The notes below the pieces were generated by a model. The model ran no database searches, was not told the origin of the DNA, and saw only the letters and a list, made by a program, of their open reading frames with translations. Positions 8,593 to 16,197 of a stretch of 64,000 nt of DNA are shown piece by piece; positions within the stretch are counted from its first letter, which is position 1; each line of letters starts with the position of its first letter. This DNA comes from JALYLC01 sp963743275 (GTDB lineage Bacteria; Actinomycetota; Thermoleophilia; Gaiellales; JALYLC01), in NCBI GenBank assembly GCA_963743275.1, contig CAVUPB010000007.1, positions 1 through 64,000 of the forward strand, written 5' to 3'. The position numbers were made by a program, and so were the translations under genes.

Positions 8593-8988
8593 CTACGCAG
8601 GTGGCCGCAGGCGGCGCGCGGCCGTGCCAACTGCCGGTCGACCCTTGTTGAGATGTCTGACGTGGCCGACGGCATCATCCAACAGCGCAGCGACATGCTC
8701 GTCGTGCAGCGTGTACACGCGCTCGCGGCCATGGCGCTCGGCGATGACGAGGCGGTGCTCTCGCAAGACCCGGAGCTGATGGGAGACTGCCGATTGCTCC
8801 ATGCCGACCGCCTCCACCAACTCCCGCACGGTGTGCGGCCGCTCGCGCAGTCGGCCGAGGATGCGCACACGGCTCGGGGTCGACAGGGCGAACATCGCGT
8901 CCGCCACCGCCTCCGCCGTCCGCGCCGAAAGGCCGGCCGTTGCCGGGCGTTCCTGGCTCACCCCACCGCCCTTGGTAGCATGAGACAT
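8593..8988 (-). CDS. ArsR/SmtB-family metal-responsive repressor
   Basis: A 131-residue winged-helix regulator. Residues 33-100 hold the ArsR fold: RVRILGRLRE, ELVEAVGMEQSAVSHQLRVL (recognition helix) and a beta wing RHGRERVYTLHDEHV. The helix after the wing carries spaced His and Asp residues (DEHVAALLDDAVGHVRHL), the alpha-5 pattern that binds Zn/Ni/Co in SmtB, CzrA and NmtR-type members. No CxC arsenic-type site is seen. It is first in an operon with the Nramp gene, 3 bases apart. A TGAG-N6-TTCA site overlaps its own start codon, indicating autoregulation. The metal sensed is not determined. Confidence 0.9.
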   Translation of the reverse strand: MSHATKGGGVSQERPATAGLSARTAEAVADAMFALSTPSRVRILGRLRERPHTVRELVEAVGMEQSAVSHQLRVLREHRLVIAERHGRERVYTLHDEHVAALLDDAVGHVRHLNKGRPAVGTAARRLRPPA

Positions 8989-8995
8989 CGTTCAT
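8980..8995. promoter_or_regulatory. ArsR/SmtB-type operator over the arsR start
   Basis: ATGAG-ACATCG-TTCAT fits the SmtB/CzrA 12-2-12 core TGAA-N6-TTCA with one mismatch. It overlaps the ATG (8988-8986) of the regulator, so binding would block transcription or early elongation of the regulator-Nramp operon. Confidence 0.55.
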
Positions 8996-9112
8996 GCATC
9001 ATCGCGCCGAAGTAACGAGCGTGCACGCGGGCAGAGTAGCCCGGGGACCGGCTATCGCACCGCGATGTTCCGCCCCAAGGTCATCCCGAGCAACGAGGAA
9101 GGGGAGGCTCGA

Positions 9113-9343
9113 GTGCCCTGGCAGATCGTGATGCACGTCAAAGGGGTCTCGTCGCCGGTTGTTCGAACCTACGTCGATGGTTCGTCAGCCGCCGTCGACT
9201 TCGAGGTGATCCGCGCGAGCCACCAGCGGCAGCGCTGGGTCGACGGTCTTGACTGGCTGACCATCGATGGGCAGAACATCGTCTCGGCGCACCTCGAGGA
9301 GATCCCCGGAGTGCTCCCGTTCGGCCAAGCTCCGCTGGCCTGA
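9113..9343 (+). CDS. Small hypothetical protein
   Basis: A 76-residue protein starting at GTG (VPWQIVMHVKG), preceded by GGGGAGG at 9101-9107; the upstream in-frame ATG at 9065 has no such site. The sequence looks like a small mixed alpha/beta domain (SPVVRTYVDG, GLDWLTIDGQNIVSAHLEEI) without signal peptide or membrane segment. No family was recognised. It is divergent from the ArsR-Nramp operon and precedes the ABC transporter genes. A perfect SmtB-type palindrome lies 57 bases after its stop. Confidence 0.55.
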   Translation: MPWQIVMHVKGVSSPVVRTYVDGSSAAVDFEVIRASHQRQRWVDGLDWLTIDGQNIVSAHLEEIPGVLPFGQAPLA

Positions 9344-9399
9344 ACGAGGTGAGTGGGGGGCGACCCGGATCAGGCCGGTGGATCGAATCCGCATGCAGT

Positions 9400-9419
9400 G
9401 CATGAATCGACGTTCATGC
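9400..9419. promoter_or_regulatory. ArsR/SmtB-type operator (perfect dyad)
   Basis: GCATGAA-TCGACG-TTCATGC is a perfect 7-bp inverted repeat and contains TGAA-N6-TTCA, the SmtB/CzrA-type core. It lies about 400 bases upstream of the ABC permease, just ahead of a structured stretch. It probably lets the ArsR-family protein at 8593 control the ABC transporter transcript. Confidence 0.6.
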
Positions 9420-9490
9420 GTTACGCTGGGGTCGTGCATCCCCGAGTCGAGGAGGAGGTGAGCGGCAACTTGATCTCTGACAGTCCCTGT

Positions 9491-9572
9491 GCGAGACCCT
9501 GCGCCGCCGGCCTACCTCGGCGCGTGCTACGCGTGAACGCCTCCACGTAGGGGCGGCGGCAAGGGGCCTCGC
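9491..9572 (+). ncRNA. Candidate structured 5' leader of the ABC transporter transcript
   Basis: Nested complementary segments can fold on the plus strand: GCGAG (9491-9495) with CTCGC (9568-9572), GCCGCC (9503-9508) with GGCGGC, CCTAC (9511-9515) with GTAGG (9547-9551), and an inner hairpin CGCGT-GCT-ACGCG (9521-9533). It lies between an SmtB-type operator and a transporter with a long untranslated leader, as metal riboswitches do. I could not match it to the M-box, yybP-ykoY or cobalamin consensus, so the class is open. High GC makes chance pairing easy. Confidence 0.35.
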
Positions 9573-9815
9573 TGAGGCTGGCTTCGGTGACCGAGCGGTT
9601 TGAGTTCGGTCGAAGCCATCTGCTGGCTGCCATCTGGTCTGCGGCGACCGCCGATTCCGGTCGGGCGCCGCGTGTCATGCGAGGAGCGTTTCGATGTGGA
9701 AGATCCAGGGCCGAGCCCTGCGTCGTGCCGTGGTCGGTCGCGTGCGCGACGCGCTGGTTGTGTGGAGAGGTAGAGGAGGTCGATCGGCGGCCCTGCCGCG
9801 GAGGGCGGCGTAGTC
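9573..9815. other. Rest of the ABC permease leader, no gene seen
   Basis: No convincing coding sequence or tRNA was found here. It is presumably untranslated leader between the candidate structured RNA and the permease start at 9816. Confidence 0.4.
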
Positions 9816-11558
9816 ATGGCGTCGCGGCGTACGTTTCCCACGCGCGGGGCACTCCAAAGGCTTCCCTTCGGACCTGTCGACGTCATCGTGCTGCTCGCCG
9901 TGCTGGGCCTTGTCTACGCGGTGCTGCGAGTCGGCGGAGGCGTGACTGCCTCGTTCTACCCGGCGACGGGCACGGGGCGGATCGACATGAGCGCGACGCA
10001 GTTGCCCTACTACGCGGCGCGCAGCTTGTTGAGGATGTTCGCGGCTCTGGTCTTCGCGTTTGCGTTCACGCTTGTCTACGCCTACGCCGCGGCCAGGAGC
10101 CGGCGTGCCGAGAAGGTGCTGATCCCGTTGCTGGACGTGCTGCAGTCCGTGCCGGTACTGGGCTTTCTCTCGATCACCGTGACTGGCTTCATCGCCCTCT
10201 TCCCGGGGCGTGCGCTGGGACTCGAGTGCGCCGCGGTGTTTGCGATCTTCACGTCGCAGGCCTGGAACATGACGTTCAGCCTCTACCAGTCGCTGATCTC
10301 GCTCCCGCGTGAGTTGGACGAAGCGAGCCGGATGATGCGGCTCGCGCGTTGGCAGCGGTTTTGGCGTCTGGAGCTTCCCAGCGGCATGATCGATCTTGTC
10401 TGGAACGGGATGATGAGCTTCGGTGGAGGCTGGTTCTTCCTGGTCGCCTCCGAGGCCATAAGCGTCTCGAACCATCGCTATCAGTTGCCCGGGGTCGGTT
10501 CGTATGCGGCCAACGCGATCGGTGCCGGCGATAACGGGCGCATCGCCCTCGCCGTCGTGACGATGGTGCTGATGGTCGTCAGCGTGAACGTGCTGTTCTG
10601 GCGGCCGCTGACTGCCTGGGCCGAGCGCTTCAAGATTGAGGATGCCGAGGCGGTTGACCAGCAGCGTTCACTCGTTCTCAACCTGCTGCGCCGCTCGCGT
10701 CTGCCGCGCTCCTGCGCCGCCGCCCTCCGCCCAGCCTGGGAAGCGACCAATCGTGTCATGCGCGTGCTTGGCCGCGATGACCGTTTGGCCAACTCTTCCC
10801 GGCCGACTCGCCGCGCTGCCGGCGATGTGCTGTTCGCCGTGTTCGTGGCGCTCCCGCTCGGGTACGGCATCTGGCGCGCGTACGGCACGATCGCGCGCGG
10901 CCCGGGGGTGGGCGAGATCGCGCACGCAGCAGGCTTGGGGGCGATCACGCTCTCACGGGTGCTCGTGCTGATCGTGATCGGTAGCCTGGTCTGGGTGCCG
11001 ATCGGCGTGTGGATCGGCTTGAACCCGCGCGTGACGCGACTCGCGCAACCCGTCGTTCAGGTGCTCGCCAGCTTTCCCGCCAATTTCCTCTTCCCGTTCG
11101 CCACGCTGGCGTTCCTGCACTTCGGCATCAGCCTGAACGTGGGTGGCATCGTTCTCATGAGCCTGGGCGCGCAGTGGTACCTGCTGTTCAACGCGATCGC
11201 CGGCGCGATGGCGATCCCGACGGATCTCCGTGATGCGATGGCCGTGCTCGGTGTGCGCGGCTGGCAGCGCTGGCGCCGCTTCCTGCTGCCGGCAATCTTC
11301 CCGGCCTACGTCACTGGTGCGATCACCGCCTCAGGCGGCGCATGGAACGCCTCGATCGTGGCCGAGGTCGTGAGCTACGGCGGCCACACGCTCACGGCGA
11401 CCGGCCTCGGCGCCTACATCGCCCACGCGACCGAGCACGGCGACTCGGCCCGGATCGTGATCGGGATCGCCGTCATGAGCGCCTACGTCGTCGGCCTCAA
11501 CCGACTCGTCTGGCGTCGCCTGTATCGCGCCAGCCAGTCCCACTTCGAAATCGCCTAA
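9816..11558 (+). CDS. ABC transporter permease, two fused permease domains
   Basis: A 580-residue protein with two binding-protein-dependent permease (BPD_transp_1) units in one chain. The first EAA-type cytoplasmic loop is ELDEASRMMRLARWQRFWRL (about residue 170) and the second is DLRDAMAVLGVRGWQRWRRF (about residue 470), each followed by the conserved LPxxxP-like step. These loops dock on the ATPase encoded 16 bases downstream. The family resembles NitT/TauT importers, but no periplasmic binding protein is encoded nearby, which is unusual. The substrate is unknown. Surrounding metal-transport genes and an upstream SmtB-type operator make a metal or metal-linked ion plausible; this is inference. 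Each half has about five or six membrane helices. Confidence 0.85.
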   Translation: MASRRTFPTRGALQRLPFGPVDVIVLLAVLGLVYAVLRVGGGVTASFYPATGTGRIDMSATQLPYYAARSLLRMFAALVFAFAFTLVYAYAAARSRRAEKVLIPLLDVLQSVPVLGFLSITVTGFIALFPGRALGLECAAVFAIFTSQAWNMTFSLYQSLISLPRELDEASRMMRLARWQRFWRLELPSGMIDLVWNGMMSFGGGWFFLVASEAISVSNHRYQLPGVGSYAANAIGAGDNGRIALAVVTMVLMVVSVNVLFWRPLTAWAERFKIEDAEAVDQQRSLVLNLLRRSRLPRSCAAALRPAWEATNRVMRVLGRDDRLANSSRPTRRAAGDVLFAVFVALPLGYGIWRAYGTIARGPGVGEIAHAAGLGAITLSRVLVLIVIGSLVWVPIGVWIGLNPRVTRLAQPVVQVLASFPANFLFPFATLAFLHFGISLNVGGIVLMSLGAQWYLLFNAIAGAMAIPTDLRDAMAVLGVRGWQRWRRFLLPAIFPAYVTGAITASGGAWNASIVAEVVSYGGHTLTATGLGAYIAHATEHGDSARIVIGIAVMSAYVVGLNRLVWRRLYRASQSHFEIA

Positions 11559-11573
11559 CGCGAGGAGTCCTTG

Positions 11574-12923
11574 ATGGCTTTTCCCACGCCAACCACGACC
11601 CCGGACACCCTGATCGATGCCGTTGGGCTGTCCAAGAAGTTCGCGGCACCCGATGGTGAGCTCGCGGTGCTCGATGACATCGATCTCGAGGTGCGCAACG
11701 GGGAGATCCTCGCGCTGCTCGGCAAGTCGGGGTCCGGCAAGTCCACGCTGCTGCGCCTCCTCGCGGGCCTGATCCCACCCTCCTCGGGCGAAGTGCGCTT
11801 TCGCGGCGAGACCGTACGTGGCACGACACCGGGCACCGCGCTCGTCTTTCAGAGCTTCGCACTGCTGCCATGGCTGACGGTGCAGGGCAACGTCGAGCTC
11901 GGGCTCGAAGCGCGAGGTCTCCCTTCACGGGCTCGCGCGCGCAGGGCTCGGGAAGCGATCGACCTGGTCGGTCTCGACGGCTTCGGGTCGGCCTACCCGA
12001 AGGAGCTCTCGGGTGGCATGCGCCAGCGCGTCGGGTTTGCACGCGCGCTCGTGCTCGACCCGGAGGTGCTTCTCATGGACGAGCCGTTCTCCGCCCTCGA
12101 CGTGCTGACCGCCGAGAACCTCCGTGGCGAGTTGCTCGAGACCTGGCAGCGCCACGACTTCCCGATCGGCGCGATCGTGATCGTCACCCACAACATCGAG
12201 GAAGCAGTACTACTGGCAGACCGAGTGGTCGTGCTCGGCACCAATCCTGGCCGCATCCTGACGGAGATCCGCGTCGATCTCGCCAAGCCTCGCGATCGGC
12301 GCACCGCGGCGTTCAGTGAGCTCGTCGAGCAGATCTATGGCGTCATGACCGGGCGCTCGCCCGAGGCTCGGCTCGAGTCGGTCGCAGCCGTAACCGCTGT
12401 GCGCCGCCTCGCCGAGGAGCAGACACCCGCGAGCACGCCGCTCCCTCACGCCACCGTCGACGGGCTCTCCGGCCTGCTCGAGATCGTGCACGCCGCCGGA
12501 GGCACAGCCGACCTCGCGAGCCTCGCCAGCAACCTCTCCCTCGAAGTCGACGACCTGCTCCCCCTGGTCGACGCCGTCTCGCTGCTCGACTTCGCATGGG
12601 TCGACGCCGGCAACGTCTCCCTCACGACCGACGGCATGGCCTTCGCAGAGGCCGGCATCCAAGCGTCAAAGCCGCTCTTTGCCCGAGCCTCCAGGGCAAA
12701 CGTGCCGCTGGTGCGAATGATCGACGAGGCGCTGGCACGTAGCGACGACGGCGAGCTCGGCGAGGGCTTCTTCCTCGACATCCTCCGGCGCAGCTTCAGC
12801 ACCGACGAAGCGCGGCGCCAACTCGACCTCGCGATTGACTGGGGCCGCTACGCAGAGCTCTACGAATACGACGCCGACGAAGCAAGCATCCACCAACCGC
12901 GTAACGACGATCGCGACACATGA
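11574..12923 (+). CDS. ABC transporter ATPase with C-terminal AAA-associated domain
   Basis: A 449-residue ATPase. Walker A is GKSGSGKST (about residue 50), signature LSGGMRQRVGFARAL (about residue 145) and Walker B VLLMDEPFSALD. The first 260 residues match NitT/TauT-type ATPases. The last 170 residues (from DGLSGLLEIVHAAGG) match the AAA-associated C-terminal domain seen in a subset of these transporters, a helical, probably regulatory unit. The ATG at 11574 follows CGAGGAG and is preferred to the TTG just before it. It is cotranscribed with the fused permease; together they make a complete two-gene importer without a binding protein. Downstream is a small membrane protein. Confidence 0.9.
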   Translation: MAFPTPTTTPDTLIDAVGLSKKFAAPDGELAVLDDIDLEVRNGEILALLGKSGSGKSTLLRLLAGLIPPSSGEVRFRGETVRGTTPGTALVFQSFALLPWLTVQGNVELGLEARGLPSRARARRAREAIDLVGLDGFGSAYPKELSGGMRQRVGFARALVLDPEVLLMDEPFSALDVLTAENLRGELLETWQRHDFPIGAIVIVTHNIEEAVLLADRVVVLGTNPGRILTEIRVDLAKPRDRRTAAFSELVEQIYGVMTGRSPEARLESVAAVTAVRRLAEEQTPASTPLPHATVDGLSGLLEIVHAAGGTADLASLASNLSLEVDDLLPLVDAVSLLDFAWVDAGNVSLTTDGMAFAEAGIQASKPLFARASRANVPLVRMIDEALARSDDGELGEGFFLDILRRSFSTDEARRQLDLAIDWGRYAELYEYDADEASIHQPRNDDRDT

Positions 12924-13001
12924 CCCCAACCGCGGGTACGGTGGCGCTCTGCCGAGAGCTGCCGAAGTGCCGCATAGAAGCAGCGGAGAAGGACGGTAGT
13001 G

Positions 13002-13364
13002 ATGGGCCGGATGAGTGCGAGAGGAATGCGACAAGTACGTGCGATGCTCGCGGCATCTCCGGCCGTCGCGGCGATCACCGGCGCTGTCATCGGCACCGTG
13101 CTCGCATTCGTGCTGAGGGCGCCCGAACCGGCGCTGATCGTGACCTCCTGCGCCGCTGGCGCCGCGTTGTTGTCTGCGCGCGTGCGCGGCGACGCCACGC
13201 CTGCTGACCGGCTCATCGCGAATCTGCTCGTGCTACTCAACGTCGTGGTGCTTGCCTGGGCGTTGTTCGGATGGAACGGCGTTCTCGTCGCCTGCGCGTT
13301 GATCGGCGGTCCGATCGGCCTCGGTGCGGGGTTGGACTTCCTCACGCGCCGACGCCGGGGCTAG
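13002..13364 (+). CDS. Small membrane protein
   Basis: A 120-residue protein with about four hydrophobic segments (AAITGAVIGTVLAFVL, ALIVTSCAAGAALL, LIANLLVLLNVVVLAWALFG, VACALIGGPIGLGAGL) and basic ends. The ATG follows GGAGAAGGA at proper spacing. No family was recognised. It lies between the ABC transporter and CorA in the same direction and so may be part of the metal-transport cluster. Confidence 0.65.
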   Translation: MGRMSARGMRQVRAMLAASPAVAAITGAVIGTVLAFVLRAPEPALIVTSCAAGAALLSARVRGDATPADRLIANLLVLLNVVVLAWALFGWNGVLVACALIGGPIGLGAGLDFLTRRRRG

Positions 13365-13413
13365 CGCGGGATGGAAGCGCATCCGCGGGCGTGCCAGGGC
13401 GATACTGCCGGCC

Positions 13414-14466
13414 ATGACATCTCTTCCGGACGACCCGCGCCCAAGCGATCTGACAGCGAGCACTGGGGTCGCCGCGGCCGAGCCGGCTGAGGAGGTCGTC
13501 GAGGGCTCGCATCTCACGCTCGTGGACGCGGCCGGCGCTGTGCTGTCCTCGGCGACGCGTGAGGACATCGAGCGGCGGCTGAAGGATCAGACGTATTTCT
13601 GGCTCGATCTCCACCGGCCCACCGCAGATGACATCGAGGTGCTCGGCGAGGTCTTCGGCTTCCACCCGCTCGCGCTCGAGGACTCCGCGCATTTCGCTCA
13701 GCGCCCCAAGATCGACCCCTACGACGACTACGCGTTCATGGTCGTCTACGGCGCATCGCCCGATGAGGACGGGCTCGTCGAGGTGCACTGCTTTACCGCC
13801 GAGCGCTACCTCGTCACCGTCCGCCACGACGACTGTCCCGCCTTCGTCGACCTGCAGAAGCGCTACATGGCACGCCCGGACACCCTCAAGGACGAGTCGA
13901 TGCTGATCTACCACGTCGTCGACGGGCTGACCGACAGCTTCTTCCCCTCACTCTCCGAACTCGACGAGCGCATCGACACCCTGCAAGCGGAGATCTTCGC
14001 CGAGCCGCACGAGGGGCAGCTGCAGGAAGTGTTCGCGATGAAGCAGCGCCTCGTCAGCGTCCGGCGTGTAATCACGCCCCAGCGCGACATGTTCGCCCAA
14101 CTCGTCGGCCGCGTCGTGGAGCTGCCCGGAATCAGCGACGAGACGACACGCTACTTCCGCGACGTCTACGACCACCTGATCCGGCTGTCCGACATGATCG
14201 ACTCCTACCGCGACCTGCTCACGGGCATCATCGACGTGTACCTCGCGACGGTCGCCAACCGCCGCGACCAGATCATGAAGCAGTTGACCGTGCTGGCCGT
14301 GATCTTCCTGCCGATCACCTACATCACCGGCTTCTTCGGCCAGAACTTCGGCTACATGGTCAACCACATCATCACGTCGCCAACCGCGCTCGTCCTCGGC
14401 ACGGCGCTGCAGGTGATCACGGTGGTCGCCATCCTCGCGTTCTTCAAGCGGCGGCGATGGCTGTAG
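13414..14466 (+). CDS. corA: CorA-family Mg/Co transporter
   Basis: A 350-residue CorA-type channel, the usual family length. The large N-terminal cytoplasmic domain (to about residue 285) carries the VHCFTAERYLVTVRHDD strand pair and a long helix (LDERIDTLQAEIF...) leading to TM1. Two C-terminal membrane helices end in a basic tail (FFKRRRWL). The selectivity motif after TM1 reads GFFGQNFGYMV: the classic GMN is GQN here, keeping the Gly and Asn. The family makes pentameric channels for Mg, and sometimes Co, Ni or Zn. I start at the ATG at 13414; the open frame extends upstream but without coding character. It sits in the metal-ion island between the ABC genes and the MgtE-N/CBS gene. Confidence 0.92.
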   Translation: MTSLPDDPRPSDLTASTGVAAAEPAEEVVEGSHLTLVDAAGAVLSSATREDIERRLKDQTYFWLDLHRPTADDIEVLGEVFGFHPLALEDSAHFAQRPKIDPYDDYAFMVVYGASPDEDGLVEVHCFTAERYLVTVRHDDCPAFVDLQKRYMARPDTLKDESMLIYHVVDGLTDSFFPSLSELDERIDTLQAEIFAEPHEGQLQEVFAMKQRLVSVRRVITPQRDMFAQLVGRVVELPGISDETTRYFRDVYDHLIRLSDMIDSYRDLLTGIIDVYLATVANRRDQIMKQLTVLAVIFLPITYITGFFGQNFGYMVNHIITSPTALVLGTALQVITVVAILAFFKRRRWL

Positions 14467-14553
14467 AGCCGCAGTTTGGGTGGCGCCGTGCGCTTCCGGC
14501 CGCTGACCGAGTGATCGGGGGCGCGAGACGAACAGCGCGTAGGCTGCTTGATC

Positions 14554-14745
14554 ATGCGTCCCCACGGTCTCAGCGATGAGGAGTATGTAGCGATTCGTGC
14601 GCTCCAGGAGTCCGAGCCGGCGCCGCCGACTGATAGCCCGCTCTGGGCGTACCTCGCGTCGCGCGACCTGGTCACGATCGACAGGAGCGTCAAACCCCCG
14701 ACGGTGTCGCTGACGCCGTACGGTCGCACCTATCCGGAGGACTAG
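14554..14745 (+). CDS. Small hypothetical protein
   Basis: A possible 63-residue protein (MRPHGLSDEEYVAIRALQ ... VSLTPYGRTYPED). The pattern of a short helix pair followed by LTPYGRTY resembles the wing end of small winged-helix proteins, but it is too short to assign. There is no strong ribosome site. It lies between corA and the convergent MgtE-N/CBS gene. Confidence 0.4.
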   Translation: MRPHGLSDEEYVAIRALQESEPAPPTDSPLWAYLASRDLVTIDRSVKPPTVSLTPYGRTYPED

Positions 14746-14868
14746 CCAGTAGCCGCGCGACCAGGTTGCCCGCGGGTAGCTACGCGTGCCGCGGACACGA
14801 CCGTCGGGAAATGGTCGCAGCCGGGCGGGTGTGTGCCGCCGTGGCTGCCGATGGGTCCGCGTGCTTCT

Positions 14869-16138
14869 TCAGTCGCGCAGGGTTCCGAACGGTCCTCGCG
14901 GCTTTCGCGGCAGGATCACTTCGAGTACGTCGTCCACGGTGACGACGCCGATCATTCGCAGCTCGGCGTCGATGACGGGGGCGGCTGTGAGGTCGTAGTC
15001 GCTGAGCAGGTGCGCGATGTGCGCGGCGTCGGTCTCGGGCGTGAGCTGCATGGTGCGCGGGGCCGCGATGTCGCCGAGTTGTGCACCTCGCGCGGCGCGC
15101 AGGAGGTCGACCAGGTCGACAGCCCCTTGCAGCTGGTGCCGATCGTTCATGACGAAGACGTAGGCGAGGTTTTCATGGGGGAGCGGGCTGCTCGCGACGG
15201 TCTCGAGTGCTTCCTCGCGGGTCGCTTGCAGGGGGAGGCAGAGGAAGTCTGGGCTCATCAGGCCTCCGGCGGTTGCCGCCTCGTAGCCCATGAGGGTGTG
15301 CAGGTGTCTCTCGAGCGGGGGCGCAAGAAGCTTCAGGATCGGTTCGCGTCGTTCGTCGGGGAGTTCGGCGAGAAGGTCGGCTGCGTCGTCGGGCTCCATG
15401 CGGGTGAGCAGGTCGGCGACGTCCACGTCGGCTCGCTGCTCCATGAGCTCGGCTCCATGCTTGGCGCTGAGCTCTTCGACCAGGTCGGCTTCTCGTTCCC
15501 GGTCGTTCTCGAGCGCGCCGACGATCTCGCCGCCCTCGGCCCGTGTTGCCGCCTCGACGAGGTCTGCGAGCTCGGCAGGATGCAGGCGCGCAAGCTTCGG
15601 GTGGGGCGCTTTCAGACGCACCGTCGGGACGTGTCCGGTGAACGGCTCGATGCTGGCCCAGTCCAGGAACCCGCCAGGCCCGATGTGACCGGCGAGCAAG
15701 CGGGGCAGGAGCCGGCGACTGAAGCCCCGAAGCCCGATGTCGATCCCGACCACGCGGTAGCGAGCCGTCCAGGCGCGCCAACTCGATCTCGTTGGCGCGT
15801 ACGAGGTTGGCGCCGTCGACGTCGATCACCTGGCGGTCGAGCAGATCTTGCTTGAGCAGCATCTCCTGCGGCCTGCGCTCGAAGCGGCCGAGGTCGAGCT
15901 TCGGGCGCGTCAGCGTCACGTGGCCGGGCTGGATGTCGCCGATCTCGTCTGCAGGCACCCACACCTGGCGTCGGGCGATCGTCGCGAGGACTCCGGTGAC
16001 GGGCGGGTAGTCGTCCTCACCGATGCGTGCGATCAGGTCGTCGACCCGCCCGAGTTGCTCGCCGGCGCTGTCGAGCAGCTTCCCGCCGACGACGTCGGTG
16101 AGATGCAGGACGGCCGGCGGGGCAGCTGCCTCGTTCAT
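14869..16138 (-). pseudogene. PRC-barrel / MgtE-N / CBS protein, frameshifted
   Basis: The gene reads in two frames joined near 15757-15762, where one extra base (in GGCTCGCTACCGC) separates ANEIELARLDG from YRVVGIDIG. Joined, it makes about 420 residues: two PRC-barrel repeats (VVGGKLLDSAGEQLGRVDD; RQVIDVDGANLVRANEIEL), then an MgtE intracellular N-like domain (MEPDDAADLLAELPDERRE), then a CBS pair (GLMSPDFLCLPLQAT; VTVDDVLEVI). No membrane helices follow, so it is a soluble relative of the Mg-sensing half of MgtE. It is divergent from the Nramp gene at 16198 with about 60 bases between starts, suggesting it gates or senses Mg for that transporter (inference). The frameshift may be real or an assembly error. 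Confidence 0.8.
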
Positions 16139-16197
16139 GCATCGAGAACGATAGTCGGCCCTGTCAGGCGCTCCGCCAGGCTAGCGTTGTGCACGTG

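Noticed and set aside
9459..9550. Short coding sequence in the ABC transporter leader (GTG to TAG)
   Set aside because: The purine-rich stretch is almost adjacent to the GTG, too close for a normal ribosome site, and the peptide has no recognisable features. Kept only as an alternative in the leader finding.
9421..9572. M-box, yybP-ykoY or cobalamin riboswitch
   Set aside because: Fragments such as GGTGAG and GAGACCCTGC recall these classes, but the remaining conserved boxes are missing, so no class was assigned.
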